From a virus, in IMG/VR virus record IMGVR_UViG_3300032288_004250, positions 1-33,705 of that record: a stretch of 33,705 bases of DNA. The stretch is one strand, 5' to 3'. Under the pieces are notes generated by a model that was given only the letters and a program-made list of their open reading frames with translations, did not search any database and had not been told where the DNA came from. Of this stretch, positions 1-6,751 are shown in pieces (positions within the stretch are counted from its first letter, which is position 1; each line of letters opens with the position of its first letter). The position numbers and the translations under genes were made by a program.

Positions 1-303
1 CGCATACTGCTCCCATTTCGCCAGCGTTGCCTCTCGGTCTGCCACCACGTCGGGCACGAGAACCCATTTAGGCGTCAGTCCTTGCGCTCTCACGTTGCCG
101 AGCATTGCCAGCCATGCCGCTTCATCCCACGGCCTGCCCGTTGTCCAGCTTGCGAACGCGTCGTTGTCGAGCGCAAACGGCATCCACGGTCGAAGCTTCG
201 TCTTCTTCATCGCGGACGGCCCGACGAGCCAGCCGATGCGGCCATCGTAGCGGCCTGCCCAATAGTGGACGATTGCGCTGGAGTTATTGGACGGCATGAC
301 CAT
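1..303 (-). CDS. Partial gene, TGT/DpdA-like phage protein (5' part)
   Basis: An open frame runs off the left edge, so only the first ~100 residues are visible. It begins MVMPSNNSS and contains FALDNDAFASW and, further on, WVLVPDVVADREATL. The pattern LDN-x-AF followed by VPDVV is what I associate with phage proteins of the tRNA-guanine transglycosylase superfamily (DpdA-like), where the Asp in the LDxGAF-type motif lies in the base-exchange site. Here the usual Gly is Asp (NDAF). DpdA enzymes put 7-deazaguanines into phage DNA; that role is inference, and no deazapurine synthesis genes are in the window. The start at 303 has a GCGGAAAC stretch in front; an in-frame ATG at 360 is the alternative, preceded by ACC. 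It lies downstream of the small gene ending at 379. Confidence 0.6.
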   Translation of the reverse strand, partial: MVMPSNNSSAIVHYWAGRYDGRIGWLVGPSAMKKTKLRPWMPFALDNDAFASWTTGRPWDEAAWLAMLGNVRAQGLTPKWVLVPDVVADREATLAKWEQYA

Positions 304-378
304 CAGTTTCCGCTTTACATCGCGGGCCATGATCTGCGCCCAATGCAGAGTTATAATCATGGTATTCGGTGGTAAAGT

Positions 379-588
379 TCAAAACTCGTCAGTCGCGGTG
401 CCGTCGCGTTCGTGCTCCCAAGTCGCAAAAGCAGACATCGGATTGCGAATTGGCGCAGATTTCGCGTTTGCGGGCGATTTGGCGGCCTCTTGGCGTCGCA
501 TGATTGCTAACACTCGCGCGAGCTTGCGGCCAATCTGGCGGCTTGTGGGGCCGGTTTGTTGGCAAATCGGGTAAGGAATGGCATTCAT
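379..588 (-). CDS. Small basic HTH-like protein
   Basis: This 69-residue protein starts in an ATGA overlap with the stop of the DnaB-type helicase, so it is probably translationally coupled to it. Residues 8-31 (ICQQTG..SRQIGRKLARVLAIM) have the spacing of a helix-turn-helix, and the middle is rich in Lys/Arg. The C-terminal end is acidic (WEHERDGTATDEF). I do not recognise the family. Its place after the helicase suggests a replication accessory or a small DNA-binding regulator, but that is context only. Longer reading frames on both strands here look like shadows because they lack the coupling. Confidence 0.5.
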   Translation of the reverse strand: MNAIPYPICQQTGPTSRQIGRKLARVLAIMRRQEAAKSPANAKSAPIRNPMSAFATWEHERDGTATDEF

Positions 589-1982
589 GGTGTCGGTTCC
601 TCGGTTTCGCGGATGACCTCAAAGCGGAAATTGTTCCCTCGCAGTTCCATCATGACATAGCGGTATCGCTCGCCGTCGCGCAGCTTCTTGAAGAAAATCT
701 TCCGCACCCATGACGGCTTTTCGTCCTCGTCCTGCTCGCCACGCTGCCAAGCTGGTTTCTTGCCCTGTTGCTTGACCTTTTGAATCTGAATCAGATTGTC
801 GGCGTCCTGCTCGATTGCCATGCTTTCCCGCACCTCGCCATCTTTGTTTTGCTGGCTGGGCATGATGATGTGCGCTCCCGTCGTCTTGGCGCACTGCTTG
901 GCGGTCGCGGTGATGTGTGCAACCTCGCGCTCCCGATTCTTCTTGTCTGTTGCCGCCGTTTTGCACAATTGAATATAGTCGATCATGGCAACGAGCCTCT
1001 TGCTGGCAGGCAACTTGCGGGCGCGGCGCGTGATGTCTCGGCAAATCTGCTCGATGGTCTTGCCCGCCACGTCGATAATGTGCATGTCCCACTCGCTGAC
1101 CTTGCGGGCATGCGCAGCCAAAGAGCCTTGTTCCCCTCTGGTCAAAAGTCCCATCTTGAGGTTGCGGGCGTCAATACGCCCCTGCGAGCACAAAATGCGC
1201 CGCGCCTCGGTCTTGGGCATCATCTCATAGGTGTAATCAACGCACTGGTGCCCTTCCTTGGCGACCTCTTCGAGAATTTGGCGACACAGCGAGGACTTGC
1301 CATCGCTGGACTCTGCGGCCACGACCGTAAGGCATCCAGGCTCAAGCCCGCCCATTATGTCATCAACCGCCTCGATGCCGGTCGAGACGCCAGCAAACTT
1401 CCTGCCGGATGACGCCTGCCCCTCGCAATCTTCCAATACCTGCATGACGAGTTCACGGATCGGCGTCGAGGGCAATTCGGCGCTTTCCTCCATGGACGAA
1501 ACTTCGCGAGCGTCTTGGATTCGCCGTGCCGCATCGTCGAGCACAACCGTTACGTCATCGTCGGTCTGCTCCTTGCCGTGCTCGAAGGCTTGAGCGATAT
1601 TCAGCGCAGAGGCCCGGATGACTTCGCGCAGCGTGAACTTCTCCATCACGATCTTGCGATAAAATGGGAAGTGCGCCGAGATAGGCGTAAAACCCCAAAG
1701 GTCGCTAATCGCCACGGCTCCGCCTACTTTGTCGAGTGCCCCTTGCTCGCGCAGGAAATGAGTCAGCGTCACGGGGTCGAAGGGTTGCCCCTTGGCCGCA
1801 AGCGTTTGCATTGCCTCGTAAATGGCCCGCGTGCCTTCGTGGTAGATTGTGGCAGGCGCAGGACATTCGTTCAGCAGTTCGGGCCGCTGCATGAGGCACG
1901 AGATAACGCCCTTCTCGGCCTCGTCTGAGCAAGGCAGCGCGCGGTTCAGGGAGGCTAGAAGCTCTTCGGTCGTGAGGGTCAT
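585..1982 (-). CDS. DnaB-type replicative DNA helicase
   Basis: The 465-residue product is the replication fork helicase. Residues 1-130 match the DnaB N-terminal helical domain (SDEAEKGVISCLMQRPELL, then FDPVTLTHFLREQG). The RecA-like C-terminal half follows, with a Walker A-type loop near residue 225-232 (AESSDGKSS, replacing the commoner RPxxGKT) and a Walker B strand near 331 (VAMIDYIQL). A later PSQQNKDGEVRES stretch with an ADNLI segment fits the DnaB arginine-finger region. Length matches DnaB (about 450-470). It starts 4 bases inside the end of the replication initiator gene (1979-1982, ATGA), so initiator and helicase are made as a pair. The last residues are acidic. Family assignment is firm; the identity of its loader is not. 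Confidence 0.93.
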   Translation of the reverse strand: MTLTTEELLASLNRALPCSDEAEKGVISCLMQRPELLNECPAPATIYHEGTRAIYEAMQTLAAKGQPFDPVTLTHFLREQGALDKVGGAVAISDLWGFTPISAHFPFYRKIVMEKFTLREVIRASALNIAQAFEHGKEQTDDDVTVVLDDAARRIQDAREVSSMEESAELPSTPIRELVMQVLEDCEGQASSGRKFAGVSTGIEAVDDIMGGLEPGCLTVVAAESSDGKSSLCRQILEEVAKEGHQCVDYTYEMMPKTEARRILCSQGRIDARNLKMGLLTRGEQGSLAAHARKVSEWDMHIIDVAGKTIEQICRDITRRARKLPASKRLVAMIDYIQLCKTAATDKKNREREVAHITATAKQCAKTTGAHIIMPSQQNKDGEVRESMAIEQDADNLIQIQKVKQQGKKPAWQRGEQDEDEKPSWVRKIFFKKLRDGERYRYVMMELRGNNFRFEVIRETEEPTP

Positions 1983-3013
1983 TTCGCAGACGGGTCAAAG
2001 TTTTTTGCGCGGTCGATTTCGCCGCTCCAGTTGTTCAGCAAAGTCAGGAGGTCGCGTCGCAGGTATTGGCACCCTGATTGCGTGTAGAACCAACGCACAG
2101 CCTTCCAATCGTCCGGCTCGATAGGCTTGGCGATCTTGGCCCATGCCTTCCGCTCTTTGTCGCTCCATGCTGTTGTGGGCCTGCGACCAAACCAAGACGC
2201 CACTTCTTTTTGCTCAGGGGTCAGGATTGGAACGGTTTGTTGAGCTTCCAACTCCAACGACGGCGGAGCCGGAGGTTTCCCGTTTGGGGATATAGGGGTA
2301 ATTGAAGATGAAGATGAAGATGAAGATGAAGCCCTTTCTTGAGCCTTTTCATCACCCTTATTTAAACCCATAAGGGTAAGCAGCTTTTCGAGGTTTTGGC
2401 CCTCAATTCTGAACCATTCACCCATGATGCAATTAGATTTGAACTCCTGATGCAGTCTAGCCTCATCCTTACCCATATCCTGCGACGGCATCACCCCGAT
2501 AAGGGTAAGCCCCTCACCCTTAAGGGTAGATTTGATCTTGTTGAAGCGATTGGTTACATTTTGCGCGATACCAATTTTAATGGCTCCATCTGATGAGCGT
2601 CGGATGGCATAGACAAAGCCGGGGGATTTATAATCACCCTTTAAAGCAGGGTTTCCGCCTTGGTGCCCATTCTCGCGGGCCTTTTTCCGCAAGGCCTCAT
2701 CTCTGACCATGCGGCTATTGTAAATCGCTCCATCTTCACGTTTTTTAGCCACCCCGTAAGTCAACAAGGTAGAAAGGGCGGATTGCAGCTTTTGGTTATC
2801 CAAACCGAGCAACCGGCAAAGGGCATCTTCCGGCATCGGCTTACCGTTCAGCAGCAAGACGCCGCGCTCGTCAGACTCATGTAGCAGGCAGATGATTTCC
2901 CACCAAATGCCGCGCGTCTCGAAGTCGAGCGATTGCACGCCGGGGTCTTTGCGCCAGTCAGCGGGGTAGAATTGAAATGCTGGCAGTCTGCCGCTGTTTT
3001 TGGCATCACTCAT
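1979..3013 (-). CDS. Replication initiator-like protein with embedded T5orf172/GIY-YIG-like domain
   Basis: With the ATG at 3013 the protein has 344 residues and begins MSDAKNSGRLPAFQFYPADWRKDPGV, the usual opening of DUF1376-like phage replication proteins; an in-frame ATG at 3064 adds 17 unlikely residues. Residues ~9-115 form the winged-helix-like N-domain. Residues ~131-203 (GFVYAIRR, IKIGIAQNVTNRF, ARLHQEF, GEWFRI) match the T5orf172/MUG113 GIY-YIG-like domain. A linker with nine consecutive serines (~228-236) leads to a C-terminal domain (~255-344) containing FGRRPTTAWSDKE and LRRDLLTLLNNWSGEIDRA. The inserted domain is visibly AT-richer than its flanks and carries repeated ACCCTTA motifs. 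Position in front of dnaB suggests it loads helicase or marks the origin, as lambda O does; this is inference. Confidence 0.8.
   Translation of the reverse strand: MSDAKNSGRLPAFQFYPADWRKDPGVQSLDFETRGIWWEIICLLHESDERGVLLLNGKPMPEDALCRLLGLDNQKLQSALSTLLTYGVAKKREDGAIYNSRMVRDEALRKKARENGHQGGNPALKGDYKSPGFVYAIRRSSDGAIKIGIAQNVTNRFNKIKSTLKGEGLTLIGVMPSQDMGKDEARLHQEFKSNCIMGEWFRIEGQNLEKLLTLMGLNKGDEKAQERASSSSSSSSSITPISPNGKPPAPPSLELEAQQTVPILTPEQKEVASWFGRRPTTAWSDKERKAWAKIAKPIEPDDWKAVRWFYTQSGCQYLRRDLLTLLNNWSGEIDRAKNFDPSAK
2292..2643. repeat. Cluster of ACCCTTA/TAAGGGT repeats inside the initiator gene
   Basis: Short repeats with core TAAGGGT occur in both orientations: an identical 12-mer ATAAGGGTAAGC at 2370-2381 and 2499-2510; a perfect palindrome ACCCTTAAGGGT at 2516-2527; CACCCTTAT at 2353-2361, forming an inverted repeat with 2370-2377; TTACCCAT near 2469-2476; TCACCCTTTA at 2634-2643; and a degenerate ATAGGGGTA at 2292-2300. 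Iterons inside an initiator gene are known from lambda-type origins, so this is a candidate replication origin or autoregulatory site. Part of the similarity could come from the coding sequence (LTLMG and LTLIG). Confidence 0.5.
2304..2331. repeat. Hexanucleotide microsatellite (GAAGAT)
   Basis: GAAGAT is repeated about 4.7 times in tandem. On the minus strand it encodes the nine-serine linker of the replication protein as alternating TCA and TCT codons. Copy-number change would lengthen or shorten the linker by two serines without shifting the frame. Confidence 0.9.
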
Positions 3014-3230
3014 GATCCGATTAAAAAAGGCCGCCCCATCGAGTTCACTGGAAAACCTGCGCATGAGAGCAGGATGCCCGAAGGCACGAACAAGATGGGG
3101 CGATGTAGTGGGTTCCTCATGTCTTACATGCCGTTTCCAGTCGGCAGGGTTTTATCAGTCAGTTTCTCGCTTATTACAACGTGGTATTTTGTGTTACCGT
3201 CGAATGACACTTGTGCATGTTGGCACGTTG

Positions 3231-3569
3231 TCAGAATGGAATGTCATCGTCCGCCATGCCGTCCGCAATCGGCGCTTCTGGATACTCGATAGTCCCAGGA
3301 GGCGAGCGGCGCGGTTGTGGCTGTTGATGAATGACGCGCCTTTGCGGCGCTTGCTGGCGCTGCTCTTGCCGGTCGTCTTCAAGCGGATAGAGCGACAAGT
3401 AGCCCGACCATTCAGGCGATACCGGCATGGCGTCGAGCTTGAGCGAGATTCGCCCTTGTTCGTCCGTGAACGCGACGCCGCATTGCAGGTAGCGTTTCTT
3501 TTCCTCGCCGGTCTGGCGGTCCTTGTATTTGCCTACGGTGGCAACGATTTTGTGGGTAGCTTGAGCCAT
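3231..3569 (-). CDS. SSB-like single-stranded DNA-binding protein
   Basis: This 112-residue protein has an N-terminal beta-rich part (residues 1-60: KIVATVGKYKDRQTGEEKKRYLQCGVAF) that fits an OB fold. A Gln/Pro/Arg-rich linker follows (about 67-95), and the protein ends in ADDDIPF. The acidic DDDIPF tip is the signature by which bacterial SSB recruits partner proteins. The OB part is shorter and more divergent than E. coli SSB (178 residues), so I call it SSB-like. It sits between rusA and the replication initiator. The start has no Shine-Dalgarno sequence but the A/C-rich ACAACAAGACC directly before ATG. About 217 bases separate it from the initiator start at 3013, with no supported gene inside. 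Confidence 0.75.
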   Translation of the reverse strand: MAQATHKIVATVGKYKDRQTGEEKKRYLQCGVAFTDEQGRISLKLDAMPVSPEWSGYLSLYPLEDDRQEQRQQAPQRRVIHQQPQPRRSPPGTIEYPEAPIADGMADDDIPF

Positions 3570-3589
3570 GGTCTTGTTGTGTGGTGTTG

Positions 3590-3604
3590 GGTGCTATTTG
3601 GTGG
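3590..3604. repeat. Copy of recurrent leader element CCACCAAATAGCACC
   Basis: On the minus strand the 15-mer CCACCAAATAGCACC lies about 20 bases before the SSB-like start codon. A copy differing at one position is at 6421-6435 before another small gene. Shorter versions precede the genes starting at 4353 (TTTGGTGG on the plus strand, 4368-4375) and 360 (TATTCGGTGG, 363-372). Its role is unknown; translation enhancement or a regulator site are both possible. Confidence 0.45.
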
Positions 3605-3606
3605 CA

Positions 3607-4053
3607 TCACGACGCAATGGACGTGACGGTAATTTGAACGCCAGAAGGCTCGCCGAGAGCGGTCCACCGTTTGAGAAGTTGGCCCGAGCAGGCTTGGCTA
3701 TCGTCGCGCCACATCTCGATTTTGGTCAAGGTGTCGAGCACGGCCTTGTCGAGGTTGTCGCGATCCGGCTTTTGCGTGTGCCAGACGGGCGCGTCTGCTT
3801 TGATTTGGCCCTTGCTGGTAAAGTGCGACTTCGGGCGCGGAAACACAAACTCGCAATCGACGCGAACCGGGCCGGTGAAGATGGGGCGGGCCGCATGTGG
3901 ACGCATTGCCGAGCGTGCCGCCAGATGAATAGACGCCTTGAAGTCGTCAGCGGTGCCAGGATCATAGACGCCAGCATGACGGCCACGCACGAAAGCACGA
4001 ACGCGAGGTTGTCCCTTCGGTATGCCGGGAGCGAAAAAGATAATGGGCGTCAT
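3607..4053 (-). CDS. rusA: RusA-type Holliday junction resolvase
   Basis: The 148-residue protein cuts four-way DNA junctions during phage recombination or debranches DNA before packaging. The N-terminus (IFFAPGIPKGQPRVRAF) is the RusA opening strand. The acidic cluster is KPDRDNLDKAVLD (D97, D99, D102) followed by WRDDSQ (D117, D118), matching the catalytic aspartates of RusA. Length fits the family (about 120-150). The start at 4053 forms an ATGA overlap with the 64-residue gene upstream, which rules out the longer in-frame start at 4170. It lies between lambda-exo/RecT-type genes and the SSB-like gene, so the block is a full recombination kit. Confidence 0.9.
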   Translation of the reverse strand: MTPIIFFAPGIPKGQPRVRAFVRGRHAGVYDPGTADDFKASIHLAARSAMRPHAARPIFTGPVRVDCEFVFPRPKSHFTSKGQIKADAPVWHTQKPDRDNLDKAVLDTLTKIEMWRDDSQACSGQLLKRWTALGEPSGVQITVTSIAS

Positions 4054-4244
4054 ACAAGTTTGATGGTAGCGACCGACGCTTGCTTGAGCTTGTCCCATCC
4101 GGCAGACACGCCAGAGACAGCGCGGATGCCAAGAGGCTCGTTCGGGTTTTCGTGCTCGCGCAGGTTCCAAGTCAGAACCTCCGCTTTGTGGCCGATGGCT
4201 TGGCCAAGCGTCGCGAGTTCGTTGATAAGTCGTTCAATCGTCAT
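4050..4244 (-). CDS. Hypothetical 64-residue protein
   Basis: This small protein (MTIERLINELATLGQAIGHK, ending SVATIKLV) is predicted mostly helical with a mildly amphipathic first half. It overlaps rusA by ATGA at its end, and the 39-residue membrane peptide gene overlaps its start by 11 bases. The start is preceded by ATCCC. No family is recognised. Tight coupling on both sides is the main reason to accept it. Confidence 0.65.
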   Translation of the reverse strand: MTIERLINELATLGQAIGHKAEVLTWNLREHENPNEPLGIRAVSGVSAGWDKLKQASVATIKLV

Positions 4245-4353
4245 GGGATTTAATCATGGTTGTTGCGACCCATGCAGCGGCGATGAAGAATGCAGCAGCA
4301 GCAAATGCTTCTGGCCATTCCATAGGAGATTGCGCAAGTAAAACGTAGTTCAT
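4234..4353 (-). CDS. 39-residue single-pass membrane peptide
   Basis: The peptide reads MNYVLLAQSPMEWPEAFAAA at the start and ends MIKSHDD. Residues ~13-34 form one clear membrane segment rich in Ala, Phe and Trp. It starts 24 bases after the exonuclease stop, behind CCACCAAACGCCACAAACTGCC, an A/C-rich leader without Shine-Dalgarno, and overlaps the next gene by 11 bases. It is one of several tiny membrane proteins in this genome (see 6253, 8411 and 11382). Function is unknown; a membrane-effector or superinfection role would be speculation. Confidence 0.55.
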   Translation of the reverse strand: MNYVLLAQSPMEWPEAFAAAAFFIAAAWVATTMIKSHDD

Positions 4354-4376
4354 GGCAGTTTGTGGCGTTTGGTGGT

Positions 4377-5018
4377 TCAGTCCTTCACTTGAAGTTTCGG
4401 CGTCATCTTCTCGCGATACGCTCCGTATTCGATGACAAAGCGTTCAATCGCGGCTTCCAGCTTTGCCGTGTAGTCGTCGCGCTCCACGACCAAGTGAAAA
4501 GGTTGCAGGCCGGGGAAGTAAGAGAAGAAATGCCAGCGATCTAGTCCCGTGACCGCCATGGAGCCGTGAACCTGCGCCTTGTATTCGTCCGGTAAAACAC
4601 CGTCCTCGATATACTCGGCATGCGTGAACGGCGACGGACATTTGATTTCGAGGCCTGCCACATATTCGCCGGACTCGTCCTTTATGAGCGAGTCAGGCGA
4701 GCAGCCGACAACGTGCTTCCACTGGTCAGCGGTCACAAAGGCGACCTGTTCGGTAGTAAGGCCCGTATGCGCCTCGAAGGCCTTGCGCGCTTCCGGCTCC
4801 ATCTCGGTCCCGCGATCGGTCCAAAACGTTCCGAGGAACTTAGCATAGTCGGGCGTGAAGCACTCCACCAACAGGTCGCGCATGTAGGCGCTGGCTTGTT
4901 TGCTGTACTCACCCTTCGCGGGCGTGATGATCTTCTTGAAGTTGCTCGCAGAGACACGGCCACGTTTTAAAGCAAACCATTCTTCGGAGCCTTGGAGAAA
5001 GCCTTGATGGATTTTCAT
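4377..5018 (-). CDS. YqaJ/lambda-exo family 5'-3' exonuclease
   Basis: This 213-residue PD-(D/E)xK nuclease resects double-strand ends for RecT. Family landmarks are in order: GSEEWFALKRGRVSAS (residues 10-25), GTEMEPEARKAFE (70-82, with E72/E74), GCSPDSLI (D109), LEIKCPSP (E124, K126) and the helix YKAQVHGSM (Q149), as in lambda exonuclease and YqaJ. The start at 5018 makes an ATGA overlap with the recT stop and lies behind a G-rich stretch, so it is preferred to the ATG at 5045. Exonuclease and RecT are coupled, as expected for a two-component annealing system. Confidence 0.92.
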   Translation of the reverse strand: MKIHQGFLQGSEEWFALKRGRVSASNFKKIITPAKGEYSKQASAYMRDLLVECFTPDYAKFLGTFWTDRGTEMEPEARKAFEAHTGLTTEQVAFVTADQWKHVVGCSPDSLIKDESGEYVAGLEIKCPSPFTHAEYIEDGVLPDEYKAQVHGSMAVTGLDRWHFFSYFPGLQPFHLVVERDDYTAKLEAAIERFVIEYGAYREKMTPKLQVKD

Positions 5019-6001
5019 ACAAAAGCCCCCCTTTCCTTGTCCCATTTCACGCCGAGCACCTTGGCCCGCGCCTGAATGGCTTTTTTCACAATCTCCTGTT
5101 TCGCGCCCGTCAAAGCCGCGTTGGCTTGCTCGACGTAGGAGCCGAGGTTTTCGGCGTCAGAATCGGCCACAGCTTCGAGCAGGTCGGTTGCCAGCATGTC
5201 CTCTTGCGTTGGCTCCGCGACTTCGTGGACGACTTCCGTTTCCGCCTCGATGGTCGGAGCCTCGCCAGGAGGTTGGGCAAAGGGATCAAGGGGCGCGGAT
5301 CGTGCGGGCGAGACTTGGCGCGCAGATGTGTCGTGTTCGACCTCGTCGCCGTCCTTCTCGACAGCATCGCGAAACTCGGCAGACATGGGGAGCCACTTCG
5401 CGAGGCGACGAAAGGCGGTCTTTTTCGCCATCTCATTATAGTCCGTAACCCACGGCCCGGAGCCGCCAGACTTTGAGCGGCGACGGATGGCGTCGATTTC
5501 TTCCTTGTTGAGCACCGCCACGAATACCGGCCCCTCCTTCGTGACTGCCATCGCATAAGCGGCATACATGGCACCACGCGGTTGCTTCCAGTCGATGACA
5601 TGCCGGGTAATCTCGCCCAGGTTGTATTCAAAGACATCGTTCTCGCACACAATGTCAGCGTGCAGCTTGGCAATAATGCCGGAACGCATGGCAAGTTCAG
5701 CAAGGCCTTTCCAGTCAAGGATCAACGTGCATTGATTGCCGTAGGGAATCAGGTGCGCGCGCCGTCCGTCCGGCTCGATGCCGAAAGCCGACAGGTCGAG
5801 CAGGCAGCGGAAAAGGCTTTCCTGCGTGCAGCTTGCCAGCTTCGGCGTTCGCGTCAGGGCCGTAATGGCAACCCGGCAGAATCGTTCAGGCGTCAGATGT
5901 TTAGGAAGCGCGGCGGCGAATTGCTCGCGCATTTTCTCGCCCGAAAGGATGCCTTTCAGGGTTGCGAGTTGGCTTGGTGCAGTGGCGAGTTGGTCACTCA
6001 T
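5015..6001 (-). CDS. recT: RecT-family single-strand annealing protein
   Basis: The 328-residue protein anneals complementary single strands exposed by its partner exonuclease. Residues ~25-230 carry RecT features: PERFCRVAITALTRTPKLASCTQESLF, DLSAFGIEPDGRRAHLIPYG, CTLILDWKGLAELA, and the PWVTDYNEMAKKTAFRRLAKWLP segment near 190-210. The C-terminal third is acidic and low in complexity, then turns basic. The start at 6001 follows the upstream stop by three bases (TAACCCATG), with no Shine-Dalgarno. Length is typical (RecT about 270-330). Confidence 0.93.
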   Translation of the reverse strand: MSDQLATAPSQLATLKGILSGEKMREQFAAALPKHLTPERFCRVAITALTRTPKLASCTQESLFRCLLDLSAFGIEPDGRRAHLIPYGNQCTLILDWKGLAELAMRSGIIAKLHADIVCENDVFEYNLGEITRHVIDWKQPRGAMYAAYAMAVTKEGPVFVAVLNKEEIDAIRRRSKSGGSGPWVTDYNEMAKKTAFRRLAKWLPMSAEFRDAVEKDGDEVEHDTSARQVSPARSAPLDPFAQPPGEAPTIEAETEVVHEVAEPTQEDMLATDLLEAVADSDAENLGSYVEQANAALTGAKQEIVKKAIQARAKVLGVKWDKERGAFV

Positions 6002-6004
6002 GGG

Positions 6005-6256
6005 TTACTTGTTGGGATTCTTGTTGGGATTCTTGCGTTCGAGAAGCTGGCGAAGGCTGCGGTAGCATTTCAGGCGGTCGCAAAGCTCGACCTGCTTTTC
6101 CGCAATGAGCCAATCGACGGCGGCAGTCAGGTCATAGCCGTTCGCTTGGAGTTGAGTCACAACCGGCGCGAAGGGCGCCCATGATGAGCGGCTTGGCTTT
6201 TGCGGCGGCAGCGCCTTTGCGGCCTTGGCGAGGAGTTGGGTGATAGGCGTTTTCAT
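6005..6256 (-). CDS. Hypothetical 83-residue protein with C-terminal KNPN repeats
   Basis: The body (APFAPVVTQLQANGYDLT, then VDWLIAEKQVELCDRLK) looks like a small helical bundle. The end is ERKNPNKNPNK, encoded by a perfect tandem 12-base duplication. It starts in an ATGA overlap with the stop of the 51-residue gene and ends three bases before recT. I do not recognise the family. The short repeat may be a recent slippage event that adds a basic tail. Confidence 0.6.
   Translation of the reverse strand: MKTPITQLLAKAAKALPPQKPSRSSWAPFAPVVTQLQANGYDLTAAVDWLIAEKQVELCDRLKCYRSLRQLLERKNPNKNPNK
6009..6032. repeat. Tandem 12-bp duplication
   Basis: TTGTTGGGATTC occurs twice head-to-tail (6009-6020 and 6021-6032). 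It encodes the repeated KNPN at the C-terminus of the 83-residue protein. Confidence 0.9.
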
Positions 6257-6408
6257 GCGTGGAAAATCAGATAAGCAGCAGCGCCGACGCAGCCGATGCA
6301 GAAGCCGAGCGCGTAGAAGGTCATGGAAGCGCGGCGTTCATGCACCTGCGCAATCGTGCGCGGGCGAAGGTCGAGCATGTGAGGGCTGGGGCGAAGGCGG
6401 ATGTTCAT
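6253..6408 (-). CDS. 51-residue membrane peptide
   Basis: The product begins MNIRLRPSPHMLDLRPRT and has one hydrophobic segment at the C-terminus (residues ~30-50, FYALGFCIGCVGAAAYLIF) behind a strongly basic N-terminal half. This topology suggests a tail-anchored protein with its basic domain in the cytoplasm. The start at 6408 lies 12 bases after a copy of the CCACCGAATAGCACC element and directly behind ACACC; the stop overlaps the next gene by ATGA. A longer upstream reading in the same frame only reads antisense-like coding of the 121-codon gene. Function is unknown. Confidence 0.55.
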   Translation of the reverse strand: MNIRLRPSPHMLDLRPRTIAQVHERRASMTFYALGFCIGCVGAAAYLIFHA

Positions 6409-6420
6409 GGTGTGGCTTTT

Positions 6421-6435
6421 GGTGCTATTCGGTGG
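6421..6435. repeat. Second copy of leader element CCACCGAATAGCACC
   Basis: It differs at one position from the copy at 3590-3604. It overlaps the stop codon of the gene ending at 6425 and lies 12 bases before the start at 6408. Confidence 0.45.
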
Positions 6436-6751
6436 TGTCCGGCGTTTCGAGAGTGCGGATTGCTTCGAGGACGACGGAAAGGGGCGTGCGTTGGTTGAAC
6501 CGGGCCTCCCATTCATGCTTTTCGTCCATGACGTAGAGGAACGGTTCCGTAGAGGGCCACTCTCCCGACCGGATGCAGACATGCGAGTCACCAAGTTGGA
6601 GGTAAATCGGATGCCCGTCCGCGTTGTCGGGGTGCTTTGGGTCGATCTTCATTCCCTTCTCGGCGAGGATCGTATCGACTCCATGCCACCACTCGCGGCG
6701 ACGTTGGAGGCGGGTTTCGATGTAGAGCGGAATCAGCTTCGCGTCACTCAT
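6425..6751 (-). CDS. Hypothetical 108-residue protein
   Basis: With the ATG at 6751 the protein begins MSDAKLIPLYIETRLQRRREW. This start has a good ribosome binding site (AAAGGAG seven bases ahead), one of the few strong ones here, and is preferred to the ATG at 6790. The sequence contains HGVDTILAEKG and DSHVCIRSGEWPS, and ends LETPDTTE; it looks like a soluble alpha/beta protein. It overlaps the stop of the upstream gene by eight bases. No family is recognised. Confidence 0.7.
   Translation of the reverse strand: MSDAKLIPLYIETRLQRRREWWHGVDTILAEKGMKIDPKHPDNADGHPIYLQLGDSHVCIRSGEWPSTEPFLYVMDEKHEWEARFNQRTPLSVVLEAIRTLETPDTTE

Noticed and set aside
340-385. AT-rich stretch with TTATAA before the left-edge gene as a sigma70 promoter
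   Set aside because: The possible -35 partners are at wrong spacing (15 or 21 bases) and the match is weak.
3010-3120. 36-codon frame on the minus strand before the replication initiator, ending in an ATGA overlap with its start at 3013
   Set aside because: It has no ribosome site and an arbitrary composition. The overlap could be chance, and the frame overlaps an alternative start of the initiator.
6009-6032. Tandem 12-mers as a CRISPR or iteron array
   Set aside because: There are only two adjacent copies, without spacers, and they lie in the coding end of a small protein; simple slippage explains them.
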